DNA of 64,000 nucleotides from Planctobacterium marinum (GCF_036322805.1 NZ_AP027272.1:2542001-2606000); one strand, 5' to 3'. Shown: positions 23,961 through 33,801, numbered from the stretch's first letter. Notes: generated by a model not told the origin, from the letters alone. Numbers and translations are program-made.

Positions 23961-26023
23961 TGAATAGCCAAAATAGCGTTTTCCACGAGGGTGAATTAGC
24001 GATTCAAGAACGATTAGGCGTTGCCGAAAAAATGGCGCAATTCGGTAAAATGGTTATCAGAGACTACATGCCGAAACAACATTGCGACTTTTATCAACAA
24101 TTGCCTATGATTTTTACTGGCCATCAAGATAGTCAGGGACAGGTTTGGGCGTCTGTACTGTCCGCTAAACCCGGTTTCATTAAAACTCCGAACAACAAAT
24201 CTCTGAGAATTTCAGCTCCCCTGTTACCCGGAGACCCTCTTGCTGAGACTCTAAAACAAAACGTGCGCGATAGAGAACTGCGCTTAGGCTTACTGGGAAT
24301 TGAACTGGAAACTCGGCGCAGAAACCGTTTATCCGCCAAAGTAAAAAGCAATATTGAGAGCGAGATAGAATTAGATGTGCTGCAAACTTTCGGTAATTGC
24401 CCACAATACATACAAAGTCGAGAACTGAGCTATTACGAATCTGCGCAGTCAGCTCGGGTATCGAGCTTTCACCATTTTGATGCTCTTGCGATAGAGTTGA
24501 TTAGTGGCAGCGACACCTTTTTTGTTGCCAGCAGTAGCGGTGAAGCAAAGGATGAAACCCATGGTGCAGATGTCTCTCATAGAGGCGGTAACCCCGGATT
24601 CATAAAAGTGGAATCGGATACCGAACTCTTGATCCCCGATTTTACTGGCAATAATCACTACAATACACTGGGAAATTTCCAGCTAAACCCAGCTGCGGGT
24701 TTGCTCTTTATCGACTTTAAAACAGGTGATGTGCTTACCCTGACAGGAAAAGCAGAGATTGTATGGCAACATTCGCTAAAAGCGCATTTTAAAGGTGCGG
24801 AGCGATTCTGGCGCTTTAGGTTGACCGCAGGACACCATATACAATATGCCTTCCCTTGGCGTTTTACATTGCAGAGTTGGTCGCCGAATACACTGATGAC
24901 GGGTACCTGGCAGGAAGCGGAGTCGAATGCCGCAGCGGAGCTACAAAGAAATCAATGGCACAAATTCACTGTAACAGAAATAAAAGATGAAAGTCCCACC
25001 ATACGTTCGTTTTGGCTGAGTTCCGAAAAGATAAGCGCACCTGAATTTAAGGCAGGTCAATTTATCACCGTTCGGGCAAAAATAAGGGGCGAAATTGTCA
25101 GTCGAAACTATTCGGTATCCAGTTCGCCTCATGAAAAGCGCATTCGCATCAGTGTGAAAAAATACGGAATATTTTCCCGATGGTTACATGGCAATATCAG
25201 CTCAGGAGATGAGCTGGAAATCAGACTTCCACAGGGACAGTTTTTTCTGGAAACATCAGACAAGCCTGCAATTCTATTGTCTGCAGGCGTAGGCATTACC
25301 CCCATGATATCGATGTTTCGTTACAGCGTGCAAGAAAGCCTGCGCGCCAGAAAGCCTCGGGAAATCCTCATGATTAATACCTTCTCCAAAGTGAGTGAGC
25401 AGGCATTTGTTGAAGAAATCAATCAGCTGAGTAGCCAAACAGAGGGCTATGCAAAGGCCATTTGGGCTGTCACCTCTGCAGAGACCAATACGCGAGCAGG
25501 CAAAGATTATTCAGTGGATGGCCGTATTGACCAAAGCCTTTTGCAACAAGTTTTGCCATTGGGAAGTTACCACTTTTATTTGTGTGGCCCCGCAACGTTC
25601 ATGCAAGATATGTATGACCTGTTAATACGATTAGGCGTGCCAGATAAAGACATAAAAGCGGAATCTTTCGGTCCTGCAAGTCTTAAGCGAGTCAAACAAA
25701 TTGTTCAGGCAGAATCTCAGAAAGCGATAGTTTCAGAGGTAGCTGAAAATGCAGTGGTAAGCTTTACCCAATCACAAGTAGAGCAAACATGGAGCCCTGA
25801 AGACGGTAATTTGCTGGATTTCGCCGAAGCCCACGGATTAACACCCGAGTTTGGCTGCCGAGCTGGAAGTTGCGGCAGCTGTATAGTGAACATAACGCAA
25901 GGGGAAGTCGTGCATGACAAATCAAAAACGTTTGCCACTGAGAAAGATGAGATATTGTTATGCTGCGCCAAACCAAGGAAAGGAAAAGACGACCAGCCTG
26001 TGAAAGTGAGTATAACAATATGA
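23957..26023 (+). CDS. Multidomain flavin/2Fe-2S oxidoreductase (PNPOx-like + FNR-like reductase + ferredoxin)
   Basis: About 688 residues. Domain order: a pyridoxamine-5'-phosphate-oxidase-like FMN-binding barrel (about 35-310, with FHHFDALAIELI and FIDFKTGDVLTLTG); an FAD-binding ferredoxin-reductase barrel (about 330-425, RNYSVSSSPHEKRIRISVK); a NAD(P)H-binding domain (about 430-570, ILLSAGVGITPMISMF and YLCGPATFMQDMYDLL); and a C-terminal plant-type 2Fe-2S ferredoxin with ligands in FGCRAGSCGSCIVN and a later CC. It should pass electrons from NAD(P)H through FAD to the cluster and perhaps to FMN. The start is uncertain among 23945, 23957 and 23960; I favour 23957 from ATGA coupling and the GCAGG upstream. 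Acceptor unknown. Confidence 0.88.
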   Translation: MMNSQNSVFHEGELAIQERLGVAEKMAQFGKMVIRDYMPKQHCDFYQQLPMIFTGHQDSQGQVWASVLSAKPGFIKTPNNKSLRISAPLLPGDPLAETLKQNVRDRELRLGLLGIELETRRRNRLSAKVKSNIESEIELDVLQTFGNCPQYIQSRELSYYESAQSARVSSFHHFDALAIELISGSDTFFVASSSGEAKDETHGADVSHRGGNPGFIKVESDTELLIPDFTGNNHYNTLGNFQLNPAAGLLFIDFKTGDVLTLTGKAEIVWQHSLKAHFKGAERFWRFRLTAGHHIQYAFPWRFTLQSWSPNTLMTGTWQEAESNAAAELQRNQWHKFTVTEIKDESPTIRSFWLSSEKISAPEFKAGQFITVRAKIRGEIVSRNYSVSSSPHEKRIRISVKKYGIFSRWLHGNISSGDELEIRLPQGQFFLETSDKPAILLSAGVGITPMISMFRYSVQESLRARKPREILMINTFSKVSEQAFVEEINQLSSQTEGYAKAIWAVTSAETNTRAGKDYSVDGRIDQSLLQQVLPLGSYHFYLCGPATFMQDMYDLLIRLGVPDKDIKAESFGPASLKRVKQIVQAESQKAIVSEVAENAVVSFTQSQVEQTWSPEDGNLLDFAEAHGLTPEFGCRAGSCGSCIVNITQGEVVHDKSKTFATEKDEILLCCAKPRKGKDDQPVKVSITI

Positions 26024-26044
26024 GTGAGTCTTTTGACTCACTCA
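26021..26044. terminator. Hairpin overlapping the reductase stop codon
   Basis: TGAGTGAGTC-TTTT-GACTCACTCA, 10-bp perfect stem whose first three bases are the TGA stop. It lies between convergent genes and has no T-run, so it may act as a bidirectional barrier rather than a classic terminator. Confidence 0.55.
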
Positions 26045-26056
26045 CATCCGACAGGC

Positions 26057-26791
26057 TTAGAAAAAGGTGTAAACCAGAGTTGCTGCGGTTTCCGTATCCA
26101 GATTATCCACACCATCGTCGACTTCGGTGTTGTGTTTCAATATCACTGAAAACTTCATGGAAAGCGCCTCAGCCAACTTGGCAGAAACAGAGGTTTCAGA
26201 CTTAGATTTAGTATTGTCACTACCAACTTCAGTACTGATTATTTGTTTAAAATTGGCAGTGTCAGAAATTTTCCACGAATAGTTAACTGCACCACGGACG
26301 ATAAAACCACTGGCATCCTCACCGTTAGTTTTTTCTGCGAAGGAATAACCCGGACCAACACTGTAAGTAAATTTCTGAGTGGGAGATTCAAACCAAACGC
26401 TGTTCCAACCACCTGCGAGGGTAGCCTGATAATCAAAACTGGTGAAGCGGTCGTCTTCATAGGACGCAAAGGCGAACAAACGGTTTTGCGGGTTCTCTAA
26501 TTTGTAATTTCCTTGTGCTGACAAAAAATAACGCTGTGCAGATGTCTGGCGCTCGTCTTCGCCAAGGTCATTCTCAACTTCCTCTTCCTTATACAAGCCC
26601 TCAATCAGGTACTCGTTACTCCAGTCGGTTAACTCATGAGTGGCACTCAATCGGCCCTTAACGGAAGTCGTTTCTGTGTTACCCGTTGTGAAGATAAGCC
26701 CTAATTCACCATCTAAGGTAAAATCTTTTTGTTCTTCAGCATAAGAAAAGCCACAGCTGCTCAGTGCTGCTACTAACAGTAATTTTTTCAT
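26057..26791 (-). CDS. DUF481 (YdiY-like) outer-membrane protein
   Basis: 244 residues from the ATG at 26791 (MKKLLLVAALSSCGFSYAEE), the start that gives a proper signal peptide; a longer reading to 26833 does not. Alternating polar/hydrophobic strands, conserved GELGLIFTTGNTETTS near the N-terminus and a terminal aromatic (VYTFF) indicate a small outer-membrane beta barrel. DUF481 proteins are described as salt- or stress-induced outer-membrane proteins; a transport function is not established. Confidence 0.88.
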   Translation of the reverse strand: MKKLLLVAALSSCGFSYAEEQKDFTLDGELGLIFTTGNTETTSVKGRLSATHELTDWSNEYLIEGLYKEEEVENDLGEDERQTSAQRYFLSAQGNYKLENPQNRLFAFASYEDDRFTSFDYQATLAGGWNSVWFESPTQKFTYSVGPGYSFAEKTNGEDASGFIVRGAVNYSWKISDTANFKQIISTEVGSDNTKSKSETSVSAKLAEALSMKFSVILKHNTEVDDGVDNLDTETAATLVYTFF

Positions 26792-26862
26792 TGTGTGTAC
26801 TCTATTTTTTTGATTCGGGAAGCGCTGAGGCACCTCCCTTTTTATAAACTTGCGAATTGTAA

Positions 26863-27663
26863 CTAGTTTTCTGTTTTGTGCAGATAAACATCCATTTGCG
26901 GGTACGGAATGGTGATATCGTTCTCATCCAGTTTAATTTTTATATTTTCAATCAGGTGCCAGTATACGGGCCAGTAATCAGCGGTATTCACCCAAGGACG
27001 CACTATGATATTAACAGAAGAGTCTGCTAATTCACTAACGGCAATGGTCCATGCAGGATCTTTAAGTATGCGCTCGTCACCAGCCACCACTTCTTCGATA
27101 ACCGACTTCGCTTTGCGGATATCGGCATCGTAGCTGATGCCAATTAACAAATCTACGCGACGGGTATCTTGTGTCGAAAAGTTGGTAATTGCATTACCCG
27201 TTATTGAAGAATTAGGTACGATGACAATTTTATTGTCAGGGGTTTTCAGTTTGGTGGCGAAAAGTTTGATTTCCATAACTGTCCCCATTTTGCTGCCCAC
27301 CTCAACAAAATCACCGGCTTTAAATGGACGCAGCACTACAATGAGCACCCCAGAGGCAAAGTTTGATAAAGAACCTTGCAGTGCTAAACCAATGGCTAAG
27401 CCTGCGGCACCTATTACTGCCACCAGAGACGTGGTATCAATGCCCAGCTGCGACATAGAGGCAATTAACACCGCCAATAAGGCGATGACATAAATAATAC
27501 TACCGGCAAAGCTAACTACTGCGGCATCAACGCCTTTTTTGGTCAAACCTTTTTTAACCAGGTTTACAACCATTTTGGCGATCAGTTTACCAACAATCAG
27601 GATGGCTAATGCCAAACCGATCTTGATACCCCAATCCACTAACATCTCTTGTTGTATTTCCAT
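26863..27663 (-). CDS. MscS-family mechanosensitive ion channel
   Basis: 266 residues, close to E. coli MscS in length. Three N-terminal membrane helices end in the pore-lining TM3 AVIGAAGLAIGLALQGSLSN, followed by the beta domain (FKAGDFVEVGSKMGTVMEI) and a C-terminal alpha/beta domain. It releases solutes on hypo-osmotic shock at the inner membrane. GGGGAG precedes the ATG. It is followed by the DUF481 gene on the same strand after a 71-nt gap. Confidence 0.93.
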   Translation of the reverse strand: MEIQQEMLVDWGIKIGLALAILIVGKLIAKMVVNLVKKGLTKKGVDAAVVSFAGSIIYVIALLAVLIASMSQLGIDTTSLVAVIGAAGLAIGLALQGSLSNFASGVLIVVLRPFKAGDFVEVGSKMGTVMEIKLFATKLKTPDNKIVIVPNSSITGNAITNFSTQDTRRVDLLIGISYDADIRKAKSVIEEVVAGDERILKDPAWTIAVSELADSSVNIIVRPWVNTADYWPVYWHLIENIKIKLDENDITIPYPQMDVYLHKTEN

Positions 27664-27738
27664 GTTATCTCCCCAAAAGTGTATTTTTTTCGTGTTCGTT
27701 TGCCATTATCCATGAGAAAAACGAAAAACAAATTAAAC

Positions 27739-27760
27739 TTTTGGGGGATAAACCCCAAAA
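27739..27760. other. Hairpin in the mscS/alaA divergent region
   Basis: TTTTGGGG-GATAAA-CCCCAAAA, 8-bp arms, in the 180-nt divergent intergenic region. Could be an operator or a 5'-UTR structure. No other signal is clear in that region. Confidence 0.4.
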
Positions 27761-27843
27761 TGTCTAAAAATAATAAAATAATCACTTAACAGTGTTACGC
27801 CGTTTGTTTACTCTTCGTCTCTTAGCAGGAGTAATTAAGCAAC

Positions 27844-29061
27844 ATGAAGACAATAGAAAAGTCCAGCAAACTCAATAATGTATGTTACGACATTCGTGGC
27901 CCGATTTTGAGTGAAGCAAAACGCCTTGAGGATGAAGGGCACCGCATATTAAAACTCAACATTGGCAACCCTGCCCCGTTTGGTTTTGAAGCCCCGGAAG
28001 ATATTCTTAAGGATGTGATACATAACCTACCAAGTTCTCAAGGTTATGCCGATGCAAATGGACTTTATGCAGCCCGTGTTGCGGTAATGCAGTACTACCA
28101 ACAGCGCAATATCAAAAATATTAGTATTGAAGACGTTTTTATTGGCAATGGCGTCAGTGAGCTGATTGTTATGGCAATGCAAGCGCTACTGAACAATGGT
28201 GACGAAGTATTGCTGCCCTCACCCGACTATCCGCTTTGGACGGCAGCGGTCAGCTTGAGTTCGGGCACACCGATCCACTACAGATGTGACGAACAATCTA
28301 ACTGGTTCCCGGATATTGAAGATATCAAATCCAAAATAACGCCCAACACCAAGGCAATTGTGCTTATCAATCCCAATAATCCTACTGGCGCTGTTTACAG
28401 TAAAGATTTGCTGTTACAACTCATCGAAGTTGCCAGAGAACATGGTTTGATGATTTTCAGCGATGAAATATACGACAAGATCGTTTACGACCGCGCCAAA
28501 CATATCTCCATTGCAAGTCTTGCCGATGATATCTTTTTTGTCACCTTTAGCGGTTTGTCTAAAAATTATCGCGTTGCAGGATTTCGCGCAGGCTGGCTGT
28601 TTATCAGTGGTAATAAACGTCTTGGAAGGGGTTATATTGAAGGCCTGAATATTTTGTCATCAATGCGCATGTGCGCCAATGTGCCCAGTCAACACGCCAT
28701 TCAGACAGCATTAGGTGGTTATCAAAGCATTAACGAATTAATAGCCGAAGGTGGTCGTTTGCGCACTCAACGAGACATCGCCTATAAAATGTTAAACGAT
28801 ATTCCGGGCATCAAGTGTGTAAAACCCAAAGGCGCCATGTATTGTTTTGCCAAAGTCGATGAGAAAAAATTTCAGATCCGTGACGATGAGCGCATGATTT
28901 TAGATCTTCTGCGACAACAAAAAGTATTGTTGGTGCACGGCAGTGCCTTTAACTTTTTCGAAGGGATCTACTTCCGCTTGGTATTTTTACCTCACCAGGA
29001 CCAGCTTGTGCCTGCCCTCGAAGGTGTCCAGGAGTTCTTTTCAACATACACTCAGGAATAA
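27844..29061 (+). CDS. alaA: Alanine transaminase AlaA-like aminotransferase
   Basis: 405 residues, the length of E. coli AlaA (YfbQ). A fold-type I PLP enzyme of the class I/II family: N-terminal NIGNPAPFGFEAPEDIL, LINPNNPTGAVYS, SDEIYDKIVYD with the PLP-ring aspartate, and SGLSKNYRVAGFRAGW with the Schiff-base lysine, at about residue 240. It interconverts pyruvate plus glutamate and alanine plus 2-oxoglutarate. The downstream gene is yfbR, as in E. coli, supporting the assignment. Confidence 0.93.
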   Translation: MKTIEKSSKLNNVCYDIRGPILSEAKRLEDEGHRILKLNIGNPAPFGFEAPEDILKDVIHNLPSSQGYADANGLYAARVAVMQYYQQRNIKNISIEDVFIGNGVSELIVMAMQALLNNGDEVLLPSPDYPLWTAAVSLSSGTPIHYRCDEQSNWFPDIEDIKSKITPNTKAIVLINPNNPTGAVYSKDLLLQLIEVAREHGLMIFSDEIYDKIVYDRAKHISIASLADDIFFVTFSGLSKNYRVAGFRAGWLFISGNKRLGRGYIEGLNILSSMRMCANVPSQHAIQTALGGYQSINELIAEGGRLRTQRDIAYKMLNDIPGIKCVKPKGAMYCFAKVDEKKFQIRDDERMILDLLRQQKVLLVHGSAFNFFEGIYFRLVFLPHQDQLVPALEGVQEFFSTYTQE

Positions 29062-29069
29062 TTAAATAG

Positions 29070-29669
29070 ATGCATAAAAAGAGTCACTTTTTTGCTCACA
29101 TGGCGCGCATGAAGCTTATTCAACGTTGGCCACTAATGCGCAATGTACACCAGGAAAATGTTCAGGAGCACAGTTTACAGGTAGCCATGGTGGCACATGC
29201 GCTGGCGTTGATAAAAAACCGTTATTACGACGGTAAAGTGGACCCAAATCGCGTCGCGACAATTGCGCTTTTTCACGATGTTTCAGAGGTTCTCACTGGC
29301 GATTTACCCAATCCTGTAAAGTATTTCAATAACGCCATAAAAGAAGAATATAAAAAAATAGAAAAGATCGCTGAACAACGCTTGATTGATATGGCGCCTG
29401 AAGAGTTCCGCGAAGACTATGCGCAATTAATTGATCAACAATTTCACTCAGATGAAGAAGCCTTTCTGGTAAAAGCAGCCGATGTGATTTGCGCCTACTT
29501 AAAAACCCTGGAAGAGCTGGCGGCCGGGAACAAAGAATTTAAGCTCGCCAAAAAGCGAATGGATCAAACGCTCAAAGACTATCACTCTCCAGAAGTGGAA
29601 TACTTCTTAGAGGCTTACGTCCCCAGCTTTTTGTTAAGCCTCGACGAAATTACCCTGGACTCAGAATAA
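29070..29669 (+). CDS. yfbR: 5'-deoxynucleotidase YfbR (HD domain)
   Basis: 199 residues, the same as E. coli YfbR. HD-superfamily metal site: H in [13 protein letters not shown], the HD pair in [20 protein letters not shown], and a late D in [10 protein letters not shown]. It dephosphorylates deoxyribonucleoside 5'-monophosphates. It starts 8 nt after alaA and ends at a terminator, so the two form an operon. Confidence 0.93.
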   Translation: MHKKSHFFAHMARMKLIQRWPLMRNVHQENVQEHSLQVAMVAHALALIKNRYYDGKVDPNRVATIALFHDVSEVLTGDLPNPVKYFNNAIKEEYKKIEKIAEQRLIDMAPEEFREDYAQLIDQQFHSDEEAFLVKAADVICAYLKTLEELAAGNKEFKLAKKRMDQTLKDYHSPEVEYFLEAYVPSFLLSLDEITLDSE

Positions 29670-29691
29670 ACGAGCTCAGGCTCGTTTTTTT
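29670..29691 (+). terminator. Rho-independent terminator of alaA-yfbR
   Basis: ACGAGC-TCAG-GCTCGT stem followed by a run of T, immediately after the yfbR stop. Confidence 0.88.
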
Positions 29692-29814
29692 GATTTAGAT
29701 ACCGTCTACATAGAATGATTCGCGCTATCCGATATAACCATTCAAATTTACCAAGTCAAAAACTTGACCAGAAACTAAGCGCACAGTAACGTAAAGAAAA
29801 ACCTCTGAGGATAA

Positions 29815-31152
29815 GTGTTGACTAATCAATGGCATGAGAGGCGATTTGATAATCGCACAGTGCGCGAAGGTGATCATCGCACCCCATTTCAACGTGATAA
29901 AGCCCGTATTCTGCATTCTGCAGCATTCAGACGTCTGCAATCGAAAACTCAGGTTCTAGGCATTGGCATTGGCGACTTTTATCGCACTCGGCTGACCCAC
30001 TCTTTGGAAGCTTCGCAAATTGGTCAAGGTATCTCAGCCCAATTGACCCTCAAATATCCCGATCTTATGCAAGAACTCGGTCTGGACAGCACCTTAATTG
30101 AAGCTCTCTGTCTGGCGCACGATATTGGTCATCCTCCCTTTGGTCACGGTGGTGAGGTAGCGTTGAATTTTATGATGCACCAGCATGGTGGCTTTGAAGG
30201 CAACGGTCAAACTTTCAGGATTGTTACCCGGCTTGAGCCCTATACCGCTGAACATGGAATGGACCTGTCAAGAAGAACCCTTCTGGGTCTGGTTAAGTAC
30301 CCCAATACCATCGATGCACTCCAAGGCGAGTACCCTCGAGAAAAAATACAAGATTTTCGCCAAGTTAAGGCGGGCCAATGGCACCCTCCTAAAGGGCTTT
30401 TCCTGGATGACATACATGCGCTTGAGTGGTTGTTATCTCCGCTGAGTAAAACTGACCGGGAATTATTCCAACAAACCCTAAGCACCCGACCTGGAGCACA
30501 TAAGAAAAACCGTTTTAAGTCGTTTGACTGTTCTATCATGGAGCTGGCAGATGATATTGCCTACAGCATCCACGATTTGGAAGACGCCATTGTAATGGGG
30601 ATTGTTAACCAAACCACTTTCGAACAAGAACTGCTTGGCCCTATACAGGCCATTAAAGATGCTACCTGGCTAAATAACCACTTACCTAGATTAAGCCCAC
30701 TGCTATTCAGTGAGCACCCCCATGAGCGGAAAAACGCCATTGGCGCGTTGGTGAACGCCTTTATCACCAGCATTGAAGTTTGTGCCACCGATCCGGGTTT
30801 TGAAGAGCCGCTACTCAAATATAACGCTACATTTCCCGAACAATTTGAGCGCGCCCTCTCGGTGTTTAAAACTTTTGTATATCAACGTGTTATTCGAAAG
30901 TCAGAGATCCAACAATTAGAGTACAAAGGCCAATTAGTAGTTATGGAGCTATTTAATGCATTCTCCTCTGATCCAGAGCGCCTGCTTCCCGAAAATACTC
31001 AAAAACGCTGGCATAAAGCCAGAGAGAGAGGCAGTGAAATCAGGGTAATAGCCGATTACATCTCCGGAATGACAGATGAATTCGCCTCAAGGATGCATGG
31101 AAACTTGTTTTTGCCCAAAATACAGGGTATCAATCACGGTCAATTCTACTAG
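29815..31152 (+). CDS. dGTP triphosphohydrolase-like HD-domain protein
   Basis: 445 residues from GTG 29815 with GAGG 7 nt upstream. Family marks: HRTPFQRDKARILHSAAFRRL, the metal ligands H in RTRLTHSLEASQIG, HD in CLAHDIGHPPFGHGGE, and D in MELADDIAYSIHDLEDA. It hydrolyses dNTPs to deoxynucleoside plus triphosphate. This length and sequence match the proteobacterial anti-phage dGTPase branch as well as housekeeping Dgt-like proteins; I see no defence-island context, so a housekeeping dNTP-pool role is the default. Confidence 0.92.
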   Translation: MLTNQWHERRFDNRTVREGDHRTPFQRDKARILHSAAFRRLQSKTQVLGIGIGDFYRTRLTHSLEASQIGQGISAQLTLKYPDLMQELGLDSTLIEALCLAHDIGHPPFGHGGEVALNFMMHQHGGFEGNGQTFRIVTRLEPYTAEHGMDLSRRTLLGLVKYPNTIDALQGEYPREKIQDFRQVKAGQWHPPKGLFLDDIHALEWLLSPLSKTDRELFQQTLSTRPGAHKKNRFKSFDCSIMELADDIAYSIHDLEDAIVMGIVNQTTFEQELLGPIQAIKDATWLNNHLPRLSPLLFSEHPHERKNAIGALVNAFITSIEVCATDPGFEEPLLKYNATFPEQFERALSVFKTFVYQRVIRKSEIQQLEYKGQLVVMELFNAFSSDPERLLPENTQKRWHKARERGSEIRVIADYISGMTDEFASRMHGNLFLPKIQGINHGQFY

Positions 31153-31245
31153 AATTAATTAAACGCCAGCGTCGTAATTCTGTGAATATTAAAGTTTTTT
31201 CGATTTTGGCAGACAATTAAACAGGCAATAAACAAGAATAAAATT

Positions 31246-32055
31246 ATGGCTGAAGCTAAAACAATTGAAGATATAGAATTCGAGGTGACTTCTGTAGACA
31301 GTGAAGAAGCGCCTGAGTTTTGTATCGAAGGTATTGAGGAACAAACTTCCTCAGAGCCAGAATTTAGTCTGAGTGAAGTCACTGAAGAAGATAACTCTGC
31401 CGAAGAAGAGCTTGAATTGGTTGACGCTCCAGCAGAAATGGAGACAGCTCAACCAAAAAACACTGTTGCCTCCAGCTATTCAGACGATATTCTTAACCAA
31501 CCGTCAAAGACCTCCACTACTGAAGGGAACGATACAAATTCAGCTGATGATATTGACTTAAGTGATAACGAAGCAATTGACGTGGAGCTAGATTCAGCTC
31601 TTGCTTTAAGCCACTCTGCTGGGACTTTACATATGCAGCAAGCGCACCAGTTGGAGATGTCATTACTGGAGCGAATTGATGATCTGATTCAAACTCTGCA
31701 AAAAAGAGGTCGATCGGGCAATTCTCCAGAACAACTGCCCCACAAACAATTCGCAACGGGTTTGCATTACATTAAACACGAAAGCAATCATTATCTCGGT
31801 GCCAAATGGTTGCGCAAATCAGCCATGCAAGGGCATGCAAAAGCACAGTTGTATTTAGGCATGCTGTTTTTGCAAGGCAATGGTGTTCCGAAAAGTCTAT
31901 TTCACGCTTATGCCTGGTTTAGTTTAGCGGTGTGTCAGAATATCCCGGAAGCAAAAGACGCTCGCAAAAAATTAGAACGCCATCTAACTGCAAAAGAAAT
32001 AAACGCCTCTCTGAAATATGCGGCTGACTTACTGGATAAAATTCATCAGCCCTAA
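31246..32055 (+). CDS. Acidic protein with C-terminal Sel1-like repeats
   Basis: 269 residues. The first 120 are strongly acidic, Glu/Asp/Ser-rich and without hydrophobic segments, so probably disordered. From about residue 165 there are Sel1-type TPR repeats: HYLGAKWLRKSAMQGHAKA, QLYLGMLFLQGNGVPKSLFHAYAWFSLA. No signal peptide is present, so it is cytoplasmic, unlike most Sel1 proteins. It probably scaffolds protein interactions; partner unknown. It sits alone between dgt and msrP. Confidence 0.8.
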   Translation: MAEAKTIEDIEFEVTSVDSEEAPEFCIEGIEEQTSSEPEFSLSEVTEEDNSAEEELELVDAPAEMETAQPKNTVASSYSDDILNQPSKTSTTEGNDTNSADDIDLSDNEAIDVELDSALALSHSAGTLHMQQAHQLEMSLLERIDDLIQTLQKRGRSGNSPEQLPHKQFATGLHYIKHESNHYLGAKWLRKSAMQGHAKAQLYLGMLFLQGNGVPKSLFHAYAWFSLAVCQNIPEAKDARKKLERHLTAKEINASLKYAADLLDKIHQP

Positions 32056-32191
32056 TCAGAGCGCACTGAACTTTGCTGTAAAAAGTTGGGCCGCAGACAT
32101 CAACACTCACCAAAATTTTTTGAGATTTTTTAAGCCGAACCGGGTCCTATACGTATAGTGCTTAAAACAATTCGAGAAGTTTGTACCCAAT

Positions 32192-33193
32192 ATGTTGCTT
32201 AAAACTAAGTTAAAAAACACTTTGTCGGAAAATGACGTTACGGATGAAAGCGTCTTTCACAACAGGCGCAGTGTTCTCAAATCGCTGGGTTTCGTGGGCG
32301 CTGGTTCATTGCTTTCGTTACCTCGTAAGTCTGAGGCCTATAGCTGGTTTGGCGACGATGAAAAATTTGAAACCAAACCGCTTGAATTCGTCAGAAATAG
32401 TAAATATCGGGCAAGCGATAAACTCACTCCGGAATCCAAAGTCACCTCTTACAATAATTTTTACGAGTTTGGAACAGGGAAAGACGATCCAATCGAGAAG
32501 GCCCAAGGACTAACAGTCGATCCGTGGAGTTTGGTGATAGATGGTGAAGTAGAAAAACCGCTCAAGCTGAGTTATGACGATTTATTCTCCAGCTTCGATA
32601 TTGAGGAGCGTATTTATCGCTTTCGCTGTGTAGAAGCCTGGTCAATGGTGATCCCTTGGTTAGGGTTTCCTTTACACAAGCTATTAAACAAAGTCGTTCC
32701 CACCACCAAAGCTCGTTATGTTGCTTTTCAAACGTTGTACAGACCCGAAGAAATGCCGGGCCAAAAAAGTCGCTTTGTTGGTGGCGGTATTGACTACCCC
32801 TATCTGGAAGGATTGCGACTGGATGAAGCAATGCACTCATTAACCTTAATGTCTGTAGGCCTATACGGTAAAACCCTTCCACCGCAAAATGGTGCACCTA
32901 TCAGGTTGGTTGTGCCATGGAAATATGGTTTCAAGAGCATTAAATCTGTAGTTAAAATTACACTTACCAGTCAACAACCCCCTAATACCTGGAATATTTT
33001 ACAGCCGAGCGAGTATGGGTTTTATGCCAACGTCAATCCAGAGGTTTCCCACCCGAGATGGTCGCAAGCCACTGAGCGACGGTTAGGCAGCGGAGGATTA
33101 TTGGGCAGCAATCGTATTGAAACGCAAATGTTTAACGGTTACTCCGAAGTTGCGCAGTTATACAAAAACATGAATCTGAAACAATATTTCTAA
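32192..33193 (+). CDS. msrP: Protein-methionine-sulfoxide reductase catalytic subunit MsrP
   Basis: 333 residues, matching E. coli YedY/MsrP. The N-terminus has a twin-arginine export motif ([11 protein letters not shown]), followed by a signal cleaved around SEA. The molybdopterin-ligating cysteine is Cys146 in [15 protein letters not shown]. The periplasmic molybdoenzyme repairs oxidised methionines in envelope proteins, drawing electrons from quinol through MsrQ. The msrQ gene starts 5 nt after its stop, so the two are cotranscribed. Confidence 0.95.
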   Translation: MLLKTKLKNTLSENDVTDESVFHNRRSVLKSLGFVGAGSLLSLPRKSEAYSWFGDDEKFETKPLEFVRNSKYRASDKLTPESKVTSYNNFYEFGTGKDDPIEKAQGLTVDPWSLVIDGEVEKPLKLSYDDLFSSFDIEERIYRFRCVEAWSMVIPWLGFPLHKLLNKVVPTTKARYVAFQTLYRPEEMPGQKSRFVGGGIDYPYLEGLRLDEAMHSLTLMSVGLYGKTLPPQNGAPIRLVVPWKYGFKSIKSVVKITLTSQQPPNTWNILQPSEYGFYANVNPEVSHPRWSQATERRLGSGGLLGSNRIETQMFNGYSEVAQLYKNMNLKQYF

Positions 33194-33198
33194 GTACC

Positions 33199-33801
33199 AT
33201 GATAAGGATATCTGCTAAACAAATCACTCTGTTCAAGACTCTCATCCATGGTTTGAACTTGGGATTCATTCTAACCTGGTACTATTGGGCATTTACCGAT
33301 CAGTTAGGTGCCGACCCGGTTAAGACGATAATCCATTTTACTGGCATGGGTGCACTCAACCTATTGCTACTAACGCTTCTGGTAAGCCCGGCGGCAAGAT
33401 ACTTAAAACAAGCTCAGTTAGTGAAACTCAGGCGACTGTTTGGCTTATACTGCTTTACATGGGCTTTATTGCATGTAAGCAATTATATTGTTTTTGATCT
33501 GCAAATGGCCTTTGATACTTTGCTGCAAGATATTATTAAGCGCCCTTACATCACCGTGGGTTTTGCAGCCTTCATAGCGCTTTTAGCACTGGCAATAACG
33601 TCTAACCAATTCAGTCAGAAAAAACTGAATAAACGTTGGCACAGCCTACATAAAATCATTTATCCCGCTAGTCTGTTGATTGCCCTTCACTTTATCTGGT
33701 CGGTAAAAGCGCTGGATTTAGAACCTGTTATTTATTGGTTGTTACTTCTGGTGCTATTAGCAACCAGAACTCGCTTCGTTCAACGGAGGTTGTTTACTTA
33801 A
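33199..33801 (+). CDS. msrQ: Haem-binding membrane subunit MsrQ
   Basis: 200 residues, five to six membrane helices, in the ferric-reductase-like superfamily. Candidate haem histidines are in TIIHFTGMG, ALLHVSNYI, HSLHKIIYPA and LIALHFIW, in the expected helix positions. It passes electrons from the quinone pool to MsrP. It is the second gene of the msrPQ operon. Confidence 0.93.
   Translation: MIRISAKQITLFKTLIHGLNLGFILTWYYWAFTDQLGADPVKTIIHFTGMGALNLLLLTLLVSPAARYLKQAQLVKLRRLFGLYCFTWALLHVSNYIVFDLQMAFDTLLQDIIKRPYITVGFAAFIALLALAITSNQFSQKKLNKRWHSLHKIIYPASLLIALHFIWSVKALDLEPVIYWLLLLVLLATRTRFVQRRLFT

Noticed and set aside
29815-31152. dGTPase as part of a phage-defence island
   Set aside because: The neighbours are housekeeping genes (yfbR, Sel1 protein, msrPQ). 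There is no other defence gene or mobile signature nearby.
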